DNA of 64,000 bases, from NCBI RefSeq assembly GCF_017893965.1, contig NZ_CP054142.1, positions 1,364,001-1,428,000 of the forward strand, written 5' to 3'. Shown here piece by piece: positions 8,337 through 17,498 of the stretch. Position 1 is the first letter of the stretch; each line of letters opens with the position of its first letter. The translations under genes and the position numbers were made by a program. The stretch is from Treponema parvum. Its GTDB lineage: Bacteria; Spirochaetota; Spirochaetia; Treponematales; Treponemataceae. The notes below the pieces were generated by a model that worked only from the letters and a program-made list of their open reading frames with translations, made no database searches and had not been told where the DNA came from.

Positions 8337-8899
8337 CCTTCTCTTTCAACAAGTCCCCGCTTCAAAAGCTCCTTCAATATTATGTCGACTATCCGATCGG
8401 GCGCATACTTTAAAGTGTCTATCTTAAGATCCGCAAATTCATAATCGTCGTTGTCGATCTTATAGAGCCGTAAATACCTGGCGGAGTCCTGAGAGTCGCG
8501 CATAAGCGTAAAGGACTTTACTTCTTCAAACTCCCCTCCTTCGCGCTTTAATATGCGTTTTACCCGCTCATCGGGAGAAGCTATAAGATATATTTTTAAG
8601 TCGGCTTCTTTAAGCATCCAAATCGCAAGACGGGAAGCTAAAACGCAGGACTCCTTTCGTGCAAGCTCCAGCTGTCTAGTGTCAATTTCAATGTCGTATG
8701 AATCGTCCGTCTTTGCATTTTCCATAACTTGAGCCAAACTTATGCCTTTTTCAGCTGCAAGCTGTCTGAATGTAAAATTGATCAGTTTTATTCCAAGTCC
8801 TTCCGCCAAAAGCTTGCTTACGGTCGTATTTCCGCATCCTGACTTACCTGAAATTGCGATCCTAAGTTCTCTGCCCGAGGCTATTTTATAAGTTGTCAT
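8333..8899 (-). CDS. Cytidylate-kinase-like P-loop kinase
   Basis: A 188-residue P-loop kinase resembling the short, archaeal-type cytidylate kinases. The Walker A loop is ISGKSGCGNTTVSK (about residues 14-27), where the usual Lys of GxGKT is replaced by Asn (GCGNT). This Asn is known in the type-2 Cmk/AAA_33-like group, which uses other residues. The acceptor region DIEIDTRQLELA and the lid RILKREGGEF follow. It probably phosphorylates CMP or a related nucleotide, but the substrate is uncertain. It converges on leuD and shares the TTAA stop with it. It has no clear terminator. Confidence 0.75.
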   Translation of the reverse strand: MTTYKIASGRELRIAISGKSGCGNTTVSKLLAEGLGIKLINFTFRQLAAEKGISLAQVMENAKTDDSYDIEIDTRQLELARKESCVLASRLAIWMLKEADLKIYLIASPDERVKRILKREGGEFEEVKSFTLMRDSQDSARYLRLYKIDNDDYEFADLKIDTLKYAPDRIVDIILKELLKRGLVEREG

Positions 8900-9111
8900 G
8901 CACGCTCCCCTGTTTTACGGAATGGAGTATAGCACATATCGGAAAACTTCGCACTCCGTGCTTGCTTCAAGCTTGTGCCCGGTTGAAGCGCATCCGGTCG
9001 CAAGCGACGCGGCGGAACGTAAAAAATCGTTTTTTACAAACGGCCATGATATCTGGAACCATAGGTCAAAATTTGATATGATAATTCGCCTGAATGTTGG
9101 CCTTAATTGTA

Positions 9112-9133
9112 AGCCGCGCATCCGTGCGCGGCT
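9112..9133. repeat. AGCCGCGC hairpin upstream of the flavodiiron gene
   Basis: Perfect eight-base inverted repeat AGCCGCGC / GCGCGGCT with a six-base loop (9120-9125). The same two arms occur again at 10470-10477 and 10488-10495, after the gene, so the pair brackets fprA. The remaining gap 8900-9207 is without a supported gene; a GATAAT sequence near 9078 could be a -10 box but has no clear -35. Confidence 0.6.
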
Positions 9134-9207
9134 GCAGTCTAAAATATAAAAACTCAGAGTTTGAGCTGTTTAACTCACAAAATAACGATTTTGGAGGTCA
9201 TTATTTT

Positions 9208-10446
9208 ATGAAAGCGATACAAATTTCATCCGGAATATACAGTATTCATGCGGATATCGACGATAAAAACGCCCTTTTTGAAGGTTTCTGGCCTCTGCCT
9301 TATGGAGTTACGCTGAATTCCTACATAGTACAGGGTGAAAAAACGTGCCTCATCGATCTTTTTAAAGAATGGAGCGATTCTCTTGCCCAATACGAAGAGC
9401 AGCTTATTTCCATAGGCGTAAAACTTGAAGACATCGACTGTGTGGTGTTGAATCACCTTGAACCCGATCATACGGACTATTTACGCGAACTTAGAAGGCG
9501 AAACCCGAAAGTGCAAATCATATCTACCGAAAAAGGCGTGGCGATGCTGCAAAAATTCTTCGGAATAAGCGAAAACCTAAGGTCGGTAAAGACCGGCGAC
9601 ACTCTCGACCTCGGCGGAAGGACGCTTACTTTCTATGAAACACCGAATGTTCACTGGCCTGAGACGATGATGACCTTTGACAACGAAAGCGAAATTCTTT
9701 TCAGCTGCGACGGCTTCGGCTCTTACGGATCGCTAGGCGAAAAAGTTTTCGACGACGAGTTTTCGGCGGAAGAACACTTGAAATTCGAAAAAGAATGCCT
9801 TCGCTATTATTCAAACATAGTCGCAAGTTTCAGCCCCTTTGTAAAAAAAGCCGTAGAAAAATTAGCCGATCTTAAAATCAAGGTTGTCGCTCCAAGCCAC
9901 GGAATAATATGGAGATCTGAACCTAAAAAAGTAATCGAACGTTATTTGCGCTACGCGGGCTACAACACGCCCGGTTCGGGACAAGACCAAGGGAGCTCTC
10001 TTGAAAAAGAGATTTGCATCGTCTGGAGTTCGATGTACGGATACACGAAAAAAGGACTTGACGCCGTTATCGAAGGGATAAAAGAGATCGGCGTTCCGTT
10101 TTCAATCCATCAGCTTCCGCAGACAAATTTTTCCTTTGTTTTGGCGGATGCGCTAAAATCGGCGGGACTTGTTATCGCAATGCCGACCTATGAATACAAG
10201 ATGTTCCCGCCTATGGCGCATTTTATTGACCTTTGCGGAAGAAAACACATTACGGGGAAAAAAGTTCTTCGTATCGGCAGCTGGGGATGGGTAGGCGGTG
10301 CAAAAAAAGAATATGAAACTTCTACCGCCGCGCTGAATTGGGAGCAAGGCGCACAGATAGAATGGCAGGGAATTCCGAGTGAGGAAACTTTAAAAATTCT
10401 AAAAGAACAGGGAAAAGATCTTGCGCTGAAGATAAAGAATTCATAA
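9208..10446 (+). CDS. fprA: Flavodiiron protein (A-type flavoprotein, O2/NO reductase)
   Basis: A 412-residue cytoplasmic enzyme that reduces oxygen to water and/or nitric oxide to nitrous oxide, protecting anaerobes. Residues 1-250 are a metallo-beta-lactamase-like domain with the diiron ligands H83-x-E85-x-D87-H88 (NHLEPDHTD), the later His in VHWPETM, Asp in SCDGFG and His in APSHGIIW. Residues 260-412 are a flavodoxin domain (WSSMYGYTKK, GSWGWVGGAKKE). The start at 9208 was chosen because of GGAGG at 9193-9197; an in-frame start at 9094 lacks one. No rubredoxin domain is fused, so an external electron donor is needed. Confidence 0.95.
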   Translation: MKAIQISSGIYSIHADIDDKNALFEGFWPLPYGVTLNSYIVQGEKTCLIDLFKEWSDSLAQYEEQLISIGVKLEDIDCVVLNHLEPDHTDYLRELRRRNPKVQIISTEKGVAMLQKFFGISENLRSVKTGDTLDLGGRTLTFYETPNVHWPETMMTFDNESEILFSCDGFGSYGSLGEKVFDDEFSAEEHLKFEKECLRYYSNIVASFSPFVKKAVEKLADLKIKVVAPSHGIIWRSEPKKVIERYLRYAGYNTPGSGQDQGSSLEKEICIVWSSMYGYTKKGLDAVIEGIKEIGVPFSIHQLPQTNFSFVLADALKSAGLVIAMPTYEYKMFPPMAHFIDLCGRKHITGKKVLRIGSWGWVGGAKKEYETSTAALNWEQGAQIEWQGIPSEETLKILKEQGKDLALKIKNS

Positions 10447-10451
10447 AAATT

Positions 10452-10517
10452 TTGTGCCGTTTTGTTTGAAGCCGCGCTGCATACGTTGCGCGGCTCTTGA
10501 GATGCAAAACGGCACAA
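10452..10517. terminator. Large two-way hairpin between convergent genes
   Basis: Outer stem of 13 perfect pairs, TTGTGCCGTTTTG (10452-10464) with CAAAACGGCACAA (10505-10517), enclosing an inner stem AGCCGCGC/GCGCGGCT (10470-10477 and 10488-10495). It lies between the stops of fprA and the barrel gene, starting six bases after the first. On the minus strand it is followed by a run of Ts, on the plus strand by TTTTTT after about eight bases, so it can end transcription from both sides. Confidence 0.85.
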
Positions 10518-10529
10518 TGGGTCAGTTTT

Positions 10530-11672
10530 TTATAACGAGAACCTAAGGCTGAGAGCTCCGGCCGGAATCTTTGCAGCGAAATCGTAGCTTAGGCTGAAGG
10601 TAAGATCGACAACGAAAATATTGAAACCTACGCCGCCGTAAAGCTGAGGCCTAATTCCTTCGACAAAGCTAGTGTCTCCGCTTCCGCTGAATTTCGTAGG
10701 AAGTAATCCCCAATTCTGAGCTTTTTGTAATAGGGCGGCATTTTGTCCGGTATATATTTTGCTCCAATCAGCGTCTATGCTCCAATCGACATTTGTCTTT
10801 GAAAACAAAACTCTGGCGCCTGCAAACGGAACAAGAAAAAGAACCTTTGAGGACACCTGTGATGAAACGAACAGCGTTGTGGAGTTAAAATCAAGATCCG
10901 CGGCGGCGCGACTGTCTTTTACGCTTACCCCGCCATTTGTGTAGTAAAAGCCGCCGCCCACCGAAACCTTAGGAGTGATCCCGCCGCCCTCTAAAAGAGC
11001 ATAGCGCACATCTCCTCCGATCGTAAAAAAATCAATCGAAGCGGGATCAAAAATTCGGTCAAAAGCACCCATTTTCGACGTATCTATCGAACAAAATGTA
11101 AATCCTACGTCGAACGGGAACACAAAGCCGCCTACGCGAAAATCCGCCGTAACGGTGGGAAAAACGACGCCGTCATTTAACCCGTCCACACCAATTCCTA
11201 AGGCGTTTGCGGTGTCCTTGAGGCTTGATACGTCAAGGCGCGATACGCCTGTATTTATTCCGAAGCCGAAATGCGGAAGCGGAAGAATCTTTCCTATCCA
11301 TGCTTCAGCCCAAACATTCTGCTGCGTCTGCGAATTCGGAAGGGAGTCTCCTATGTCGTCGCAAAAGTCGTTAAGTCCGGACTTCGCTGTTTTTATAGGA
11401 TTCGTGACGTTTATACCGTAAGAAGAAAGGCTGTTGTAGGCAGCTATGATCTCTGCCGCGGCATTATTTACGTCGCCTACCGTCGCTCCATTAGCCGCGA
11501 GAGCTTGCTCAATAGCAGCCTTATTGGCGTTTATAATATCCGCAACCTCGTCGGGAACGGGTATGGATTGAGAACCTAATCCCCAGTCAAGAGTAACCGA
11601 GCCTGCAAAAACGCCTGAAGAAAAAACAAAGCCTGTCAGCGCCGAACATAAAATTTTTTTTATCGTTTTCAT
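10530..11672 (-). CDS. Predicted outer-membrane beta-barrel protein
   Basis: A 380-residue exported protein. The signal peptide MKTIKKILCSALTGFVFSSGVFAG is split by a typical A-x-A-like site near residue 23. Residues about 30-110 are a helical segment (EVADIINANKAAIEQALAANG), perhaps a periplasmic region, and the rest has alternating amphipathic strands with Gly and aromatic residues, ending in LSLRFSL, a hydrophobic C-terminus with final-strand character. It is likely a channel or surface protein of the outer membrane; I do not recognise a named family. The start was set at 11672 by the strong AGGAGGTGAATTT ribosome binding site. It is transcribed alone and convergent with fprA. Confidence 0.7.
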   Translation of the reverse strand: MKTIKKILCSALTGFVFSSGVFAGSVTLDWGLGSQSIPVPDEVADIINANKAAIEQALAANGATVGDVNNAAAEIIAAYNSLSSYGINVTNPIKTAKSGLNDFCDDIGDSLPNSQTQQNVWAEAWIGKILPLPHFGFGINTGVSRLDVSSLKDTANALGIGVDGLNDGVVFPTVTADFRVGGFVFPFDVGFTFCSIDTSKMGAFDRIFDPASIDFFTIGGDVRYALLEGGGITPKVSVGGGFYYTNGGVSVKDSRAAADLDFNSTTLFVSSQVSSKVLFLVPFAGARVLFSKTNVDWSIDADWSKIYTGQNAALLQKAQNWGLLPTKFSGSGDTSFVEGIRPQLYGGVGFNIFVVDLTFSLSYDFAAKIPAGALSLRFSL

Positions 11673-11897
11673 AAATTCACCTCCTATAAAAACTTTTCCA
11701 GCTACCCGCAGCAAGGCTTCCGGCTACCTGCAGTGAAGCTTTCGCAAAGGGTAACTTCCGAAAAAACGCTGCTATTTCGAACAATGCGCAGAAATCGCGA
11801 ACGTCTCCTGATAAATGATAACACAAAACAGGACTTTAGTACAACATGTACGGTTTATTTGTAAATTTTGATTATGATTGTTGATTTTTTTCATTAT

Positions 11898-11930
11898 TTA
11901 CTATATTTACTATTATAGTAAGTATAGTAA
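11898..11930. promoter_or_regulatory. Near-perfect 33-bp inverted repeat of TTACTATA units
   Basis: Two nested inverted pairs built from TTACTAT/ATAGTAA; the two arms differ only by one T/C position and the centre. A further half-site TTACTATA lies at 11955-11962, next to the wzi start. The cluster lies about 35 bases before the start of the whole glycan locus, so it is a candidate operator for a dimeric repressor or an RNA hairpin. The remaining 11673-11897 sequence has a direct repeat GGCTACC/GCTACC around 11700-11740 and no supported gene. Confidence 0.55.
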
Positions 11931-11963
11931 GATAAAATGATTTGATCAGTGAGGTTACTATAT

Positions 11964-13622
11964 ATGTATAAATATTTAAAAAGATTCGGTCTTGCAGTTT
12001 TATTTTTTTTATCGGCTTTGATCGCATACTCTCAAGAAGCGTTAAAATCCTATGAAGAAGAATATTACGACTTTCTTTCACTGCAGGGGCTCGTCGAACG
12101 CCCTACCCTAAACTACAGAACTTTAAGCGATTCGGTATGGGAACTTTCCGAGGAAACTCAAAACGATTCGCGCAATATATGGAAAGACAAAAATCTCGGA
12201 ACAACTCGTTTTATCGACGGCAATAAAAACCTTTCGTGGAAAATCCACGGCCCCGAATGGTATAACAGTTTTAACACCGCAGCCCCCTACGGGCAAAACG
12301 ACGGAGCACTGTGGCAAGGTAAGGGTTATAACACAAGTCTTTCCGGCGGAGCGGGAATCGGAGCTTACGGATTTCAAGCCGTTTTTCTCCCTCAGCTAAG
12401 TTTCAGTCAAAATAAAGAATTTGACTTTATAAGTCCGTCCGTTTATTCCGGAAACGACTATAAAGATAAAGCCGATACATACGGATACTACGGAGTCACC
12501 TACAGTCTTGATGCGCCGCAGCGTTTCGGCGACAAGTCTTTTGCCGTCTTCAATTTCGGCGACAGTGAAATCCGCTATACGTGGAAGGCTTTAACGCTCG
12601 GATTGGGCACGCAGGCCGTGTGGCTGGGACCGGCGCAATTAAATCCGATCATTCATTCAAACAACGCGCCGAACTATCCCAAAGTCGATTTTGGAGTCAA
12701 AAAGACTTCAGTGTATTGGCCTTGGAGCGACCGATATTTGGGCGATATCGAAATCCGAGGCTGGTTCGGAAGATTAACCGAAAGCGATTACTTTGACAAT
12801 ATTGACTCGAACGATCACAACCTGATTTCCGGTTTGGCTTTAGCTTGGGCGCCGCCTCATTTGACAGGGCTCACACTGGGTGTAAACAGGACGATGCTGA
12901 GCAGATGGAATGAAATTACCGGTTATTCCCTTTTTAGAATATATAATCCGCTTATGAGCGGTTCCAAAGAAGGCAGTGACAACAGCGATCAAAGGATATC
13001 TTTTACAGCCGACTATCTTTTACCCTCTGTCGGTTTTGAAATTTATTTTGAATGGGCAAGAAATGACTTCAGTCCTAATTTGAACTATATCAGCCGTTAT
13101 CCGTTCCACACACAAGGATATACATTGGGTGGCAGAAAAAACATAAATTTTTCAGACAAATACTCAGGCGAATTATCATTGGAAATAACGAACCTTGAAT
13201 GCTCCAGAGATTACAACAGCTACATACCATATCCTTCTACTTTTTATGCACACCACATTATCACACAGGGCTATACAAACGGAGGGCAATGGCTGGGAGC
13301 CGGTATAGGAACAGGCGGGAACAGCCAATACATGGGTTTTAAGCTCTATCATCCGAACGGTTTTTGGAAAATCTTTTTCCAGCGAAGAAACCCTGATCTT
13401 GACTATACATGGCATTATGACGTAGCCCATTCCGGTTGGGGAGCGGAAACAAATATCCGTGTTCTATTAATCGGAGGGATGGAAACACTTTATTATTTGT
13501 CAAAAGATATTTATTTTACAGCCGGACTTACAGTCATACGTGAAAAAAGTCCGTTGAATAACGGCAATCCGGCAAACAGAAACGGATTGCATGCGCAATT
13601 CTCTGTTAAATATAATTTTTAA
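11964..13622 (+). CDS. Capsule assembly Wzi-family outer-membrane protein
   Basis: A 552-residue exported barrel protein. After a signal peptide (FLSALIAYSQ, cleavage about residue 24) comes the helical-bundle region with YYDFLSLQGLVERPTLNYRTLSDS, a phrase characteristic of Wzi-like proteins, then many Tyr/Trp-rich amphipathic strands to the end FSVKYNF. In E. coli, Wzi binds the exported capsule and anchors it at the cell surface. Here it opens the glycan locus, consistent with that role. The start at 11964 is used instead of an in-frame GTG at 11949, because GTGAGG fits as ribosome binding site for the ATG. Confidence 0.8.
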   Translation: MYKYLKRFGLAVLFFLSALIAYSQEALKSYEEEYYDFLSLQGLVERPTLNYRTLSDSVWELSEETQNDSRNIWKDKNLGTTRFIDGNKNLSWKIHGPEWYNSFNTAAPYGQNDGALWQGKGYNTSLSGGAGIGAYGFQAVFLPQLSFSQNKEFDFISPSVYSGNDYKDKADTYGYYGVTYSLDAPQRFGDKSFAVFNFGDSEIRYTWKALTLGLGTQAVWLGPAQLNPIIHSNNAPNYPKVDFGVKKTSVYWPWSDRYLGDIEIRGWFGRLTESDYFDNIDSNDHNLISGLALAWAPPHLTGLTLGVNRTMLSRWNEITGYSLFRIYNPLMSGSKEGSDNSDQRISFTADYLLPSVGFEIYFEWARNDFSPNLNYISRYPFHTQGYTLGGRKNINFSDKYSGELSLEITNLECSRDYNSYIPYPSTFYAHHIITQGYTNGGQWLGAGIGTGGNSQYMGFKLYHPNGFWKIFFQRRNPDLDYTWHYDVAHSGWGAETNIRVLLIGGMETLYYLSKDIYFTAGLTVIREKSPLNNGNPANRNGLHAQFSVKYNF

Positions 13623-13631
13623 ACAAAATTT

Positions 13632-15086
13632 ATGTCGCAGAAGTCTTTAAAAAACAATGCTTTTTTTAACTTCATACGTTCGTTTTTGAATATTGCGTTT
13701 CCGATAGTATCATTTCCGTACGCTTCCCGTATACTCATGCCGGAAGGTATCGGAAAAGTCAATTTTGCAAATTCCGTCGTAGATTACTTTGTCTTAATCG
13801 CTTCTTTAGGAATTGCACAGTATGCAACGCGGGAAGCCGCAATACTAAGAGAAGACTTTAATAAACTAAGCAAATTTTTAAAAGAAATTCTACTGATAAC
13901 ACTTTTTGCTACGCTATTCGCATACATACTGCTGATTATCTCTTTATTTGCAGTTCCGAAATTCCATGAATACCGAATGCTTATGATCGTGTGCTCAACT
14001 AAAATTCTTTTCGTTTCGGCAGGAATAAATTGGCTTTTTATAGCCCAGGAAGAATATTCATATATTACGCTGAGAACCGCAATTTTTCAAATCGTAAGTT
14101 TAGCATCGTTATTCTTATTTGTACATAAAAGCGACGATTATCTAACATACGCATTCATAGGCATTTTTTCCAATGCGGGTTCAAATATATGTAATATTTT
14201 TTATTCAAGAAAATTTATAAATATACTGGTAAAAACAAAACTTCAATTGAAAAAACACATAAAACCGGTGTTTTATTTTTTCGGCATTTCATGCTCGCAG
14301 CAAATTCTTAATGGGATAGATTCCGTAATGCTAGGATTTATTATGAACGACACGGCTGTCGGCCTTTATGCAGCGGCAATAAAAATAAAAAGTCTTGTAA
14401 CGCCTCTTATCGCCACAATAACGGGAACTTTGCTCCCTAGAGCTTCTTTTTACGTAAGCAACAATAATTCCAAAAAATACGACGAACTTATACAAAAAGG
14501 ATTGGGAATTTCTTTGTTTCTTTCTTTTCCCTGTACAGTCGGAATGATCTGCATTTGCAGACCTTTCATATTGTTATTTTGCGGAGAAAATTATTTACCG
14601 GCAGTCAGCCCGATGATCGTAATATCTCCTATGATAATCGCATCGGCTTTTAATTCATTTTTAAATGATGCAATCATAAATCCACTGAAGATGGAAAAAA
14701 AATCATTTTATATACAATTTTCAGGGGTTGCGCTGAACGTATTTCTCAACTACATATTGATAAAAAAGCTCAATGTATTGGGGGCTGCCCTATCCACCGT
14801 GATCATCGAGTACATATTAACGGTTGCAAGACTCTATATCTGCTTTCCGACAATAAAAAACACTTTTAAACTCAGAAGTATTCTAGATCCTCTCATATGT
14901 TCTTTTTTAATGGGGATAATAATAAATTTTCTTGCAAAAGCAATACAAAATAATTTTATATATTTATCAGCCTCGATCGTTTTTGGTTTTTTTTCTTACA
15001 TAGCTTTTATGATTGTTATACGAAATCCCATAATGAAACTATTTATTATCTTTTTTCAATCTTCCGTCGCTAAAATTATATCTTAA
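13632..15086 (+). CDS. Wzx-type polysaccharide flippase (MOP superfamily)
   Basis: A 484-residue inner-membrane protein with about 12-14 hydrophobic segments and no soluble domain. It begins with the polysaccharide-synthase signature NAFFNFIRSFLNIAFPIVSFPYASRIL (split) and GIGKVNFANSVVDYF, typical of Wzx/RfbX proteins that move undecaprenyl-linked oligosaccharide units across the inner membrane. Its start lies nine bases after wzi. The DNA is AT-rich but codons are host-like: only about one of 16 proline codons is CCA, unlike the cassette from 16.3 kb on. The substrate is presumably the unit made by the glycosyltransferases in this locus. Confidence 0.9.
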   Translation: MSQKSLKNNAFFNFIRSFLNIAFPIVSFPYASRILMPEGIGKVNFANSVVDYFVLIASLGIAQYATREAAILREDFNKLSKFLKEILLITLFATLFAYILLIISLFAVPKFHEYRMLMIVCSTKILFVSAGINWLFIAQEEYSYITLRTAIFQIVSLASLFLFVHKSDDYLTYAFIGIFSNAGSNICNIFYSRKFINILVKTKLQLKKHIKPVFYFFGISCSQQILNGIDSVMLGFIMNDTAVGLYAAAIKIKSLVTPLIATITGTLLPRASFYVSNNNSKKYDELIQKGLGISLFLSFPCTVGMICICRPFILLFCGENYLPAVSPMIVISPMIIASAFNSFLNDAIINPLKMEKKSFYIQFSGVALNVFLNYILIKKLNVLGAALSTVIIEYILTVARLYICFPTIKNTFKLRSILDPLICSFLMGIIINFLAKAIQNNFIYLSASIVFGFFSYIAFMIVIRNPIMKLFIIFFQSSVAKIIS

Positions 15087-15141
15087 AGCAGACGATTGGC
15101 CGTATGTTAAAATTTAAAATAATGTAAAAGGAGTATGGCGA

Positions 15142-16029
15142 ATGTTTATTCCATTTTTTTTTAAAGTAAAAAATTATATTAAAACAAAATATAATCATAT
15201 AATTTCTCCGTTTTATGAAGCTTATTATAAAAGAATGAATCCTAACGATAACTGTCTGAACACCTCCGAACGAAGAGAAAATATAGTCATTTCCCTTACA
15301 AGTTATCCGGCAAGATTCAATACCCTTGACCTTTGTATAAAAAGTATATTTAACCAGTCGGTAAAGGCGGATAAAATAGTCTTATACCTTGACGATTTTG
15401 TTTTAGACAGTGAAATACCGAGTAAAATTAAAGAACTTTGTAAAAACGGACTTACAATAAAAAAAATCCCTCATAACCTTCGCTCACATAAAAAATATTT
15501 TTTTGCAATGCATGAATATACCGATTCAATCATTATAACCTTTGACGACGATGTCATTTACAGGAAAAACACAGTAAAACATCTGCTTAACTCATATTTC
15601 AAATACCCAAAATGCATATCCGCTATGCGCGTTCATAAAATAACGTATTCAAAAAACGGTGCAGCGGAACCCTATGAAAAATGGAAAAAAGAATACAGAA
15701 AAATCACCTCCCCTTCTTTTTTGCTTTGTGCAACGGGCGTAGGCGGAGTACTTTATCCGCCGCATATTTTACCGAAAGACACCTTTGACACGGAAGCGAT
15801 AAAAAAGCACTGTTACAAGGCCGACGACATATGGCTTAAATTCATGGAACTTAAAAGCGCCGTCCCCGTCGTATGGAAAAAGACAAGACATGTTCACCCA
15901 GTTGAAATTGCGCTGCACAGAGACACGGGACTTAATCTTGAAAATGTAAATAAAAATCAAAACGATAAATACATAAAAGATATGGAAAATTTTACGGGAA
16001 TCCACTTAGACGACTGGAAATCCGTATAG
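15142..16029 (+). CDS. Family-2-like glycosyltransferase (GT-A fold)
   Basis: A 295-residue cytoplasmic enzyme without membrane segments. NIVISLTSYPARF starts the nucleotide-sugar binding domain, and the metal-binding triplet DDD in IITFDDDVIY lies around residue 135-138. YKADDIWLKF resembles the acceptor-side ED/DD motif of related transferases. It may add one sugar of the glycan unit; donor and acceptor cannot be told. GGAG precedes the ATG. It is the last gene of host-like codon use before the AT-rich cassette. Confidence 0.8.
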   Translation: MFIPFFFKVKNYIKTKYNHIISPFYEAYYKRMNPNDNCLNTSERRENIVISLTSYPARFNTLDLCIKSIFNQSVKADKIVLYLDDFVLDSEIPSKIKELCKNGLTIKKIPHNLRSHKKYFFAMHEYTDSIIITFDDDVIYRKNTVKHLLNSYFKYPKCISAMRVHKITYSKNGAAEPYEKWKKEYRKITSPSFLLCATGVGGVLYPPHILPKDTFDTEAIKKHCYKADDIWLKFMELKSAVPVVWKKTRHVHPVEIALHRDTGLNLENVNKNQNDKYIKDMENFTGIHLDDWKSV

Positions 16030-16255
16030 GCCAGTCGAATGTTCATGCCGACACAAATGTGATTGACCGAATATATGCAGTCTGCAACAAGACGACAACT
16101 CTGTTCGATCAAAGCTCAAAGCTATTTTATTCTGTATTCGTTTACCTGCGGATTTTTTAAAATTACATAATAAATCTCGAAATTTCCGAAAATGGAATGA
16201 TATATTAATAGTTTATTTTTTCAATAATAATTTGTATAGTTATGAGGTTAACATC

Positions 16256-16277
16256 TTTTATAACTAGCGTTATAAAA
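16256..16277 (+). promoter_or_regulatory. AT-rich hairpin in front of the dehydrogenase gene
   Basis: Perfect nine-base inverted repeat TTTTATAAC / GTTATAAAA with a four-base loop, 14 bases before the ATG of the UDP-glucose dehydrogenase. A TATAGT at 16235-16240 could be its -10 box; no good -35 is seen. The rest of the 16030-16255 gap contains no supported gene; base composition falls from about 45% GC near 16050 to much lower values at its end, marking the left edge of the AT-rich cassette. Confidence 0.45.
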
Positions 16278-16291
16278 AAATGAGGTAGGTT

Positions 16292-17476
16292 ATGAATATA
16301 ACAATCGCAGGAACTGGCTATGTTGGCCTTTCAAACGCAATTCTTTTGGCGCAAAATAGCACGGTTACGGCTGTTGACCTTGTAAAATCTAAGGTTGATT
16401 TAATAAATAACAAAAAATCTCCTATCGTCGATAAAGAAATCGAAGAATATCTTTCACAGAAAAAACTTGATTTAGTTGCAACTACTGATGAAAAAACCGC
16501 ATACGACTCCCCAGACATCGTCGTCATTGCAACTCCTACAAATTATGATACTGAAAAAAACTTTTTTGACACTTCTTCTATCGAGTCTGTGTTAAAAATT
16601 ATCGAAAGACGATGTCCTAATACCACCGTTGTAATAAAATCCACAGTTCCTGTTGGTTACACAGAAAAAATCTATTCTCGTTTTAATATAAAAAATCTTC
16701 TTTTTAGCCCAGAGTTTTTGCGCGAAGGTCATGCTCTTTACGATAACCTCTACCCTAGCCGTATTGTTGTAAGTTATCCCCTTGAACAGCCAGAACTAAA
16801 GGCAAAGGCTTTGCAATTTGCTGAACTTTTAAAACAAGGTGCTATAAAAAAAGACATCGCGGTGCTAACTCCAAATTGCACAGAAGCGGAGGCGATTAAG
16901 CTTTTTGCAAACACTTATCTTGCGCTTCGCGTTGCTTACTTTAATGAATTGGACACGTATTCAGAAGTGCGTGGATTAAACACTCGACAAATTATCGAAG
17001 GAATAAGTTTAGATCCTCGCATTGGAGATTTTTATAACAATCCTTCGTTTGGCTATGGTGGCTACTGTCTCCCAAAGGACACAAAACAATTGCTTGCAAA
17101 TTTCAATTCTGTTCCACAAAATCTCATCCAAGCGATTGTACAATCTAACAAAACGAGAAAAGAGTTTATCGCTTCGCAAATTTTATCGAAAAATCCGAAA
17201 GCTGTTGGAATTTATCGCTTAACTATGAAAGCAAATAGCGACAATTTCCGACAAAGTTCCATTCAAGATATAATGAAAATCCTTAGAGGCGAAGGTGTTG
17301 AAGTTTTAATCTATGAGCCAACTCTTACCTGTGATGAATTTGAAAAATTCCGTGTGATTCATAACTTCGACGAATTTGCAAAAAATTGCGATGTAATTCT
17401 TGCAAACCGTATGTCAGAAGAACTGTCTAAGGTGCCAGAAAAAGTTTATACTCGCGACCTTTATTCACGAGATTGA
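16292..17476 (+). CDS. ugd: UDP-glucose 6-dehydrogenase
   Basis: A 394-residue enzyme oxidising UDP-glucose to UDP-glucuronate with NAD. The N-terminal Rossmann loop is IAGTGYVGLSNA, the catalytic cysteine is C259 in GYGGYCLPKD, and FSPEFLREG and IKLFANTYLALRVAYFNELD are conserved. The length is that of the short Ugd form. A glucuronate or a derived sugar is therefore probably part of the glycan. It is the first gene of the AT-rich cassette and sits beside a GumK-like glycosyltransferase. Confidence 0.95.
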   Translation: MNITIAGTGYVGLSNAILLAQNSTVTAVDLVKSKVDLINNKKSPIVDKEIEEYLSQKKLDLVATTDEKTAYDSPDIVVIATPTNYDTEKNFFDTSSIESVLKIIERRCPNTTVVIKSTVPVGYTEKIYSRFNIKNLLFSPEFLREGHALYDNLYPSRIVVSYPLEQPELKAKALQFAELLKQGAIKKDIAVLTPNCTEAEAIKLFANTYLALRVAYFNELDTYSEVRGLNTRQIIEGISLDPRIGDFYNNPSFGYGGYCLPKDTKQLLANFNSVPQNLIQAIVQSNKTRKEFIASQILSKNPKAVGIYRLTMKANSDNFRQSSIQDIMKILRGEGVEVLIYEPTLTCDEFEKFRVIHNFDEFAKNCDVILANRMSEELSKVPEKVYTRDLYSRD

Positions 17477-17498
17477 TTTTATAAATTGATTTTGCTTT

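Noticed and set aside
11898-11962. CRISPR-like repeats
   Set aside because: Repeat units are only 8 bases, partly inverted, without regular spacers, and no cas gene is in the window.
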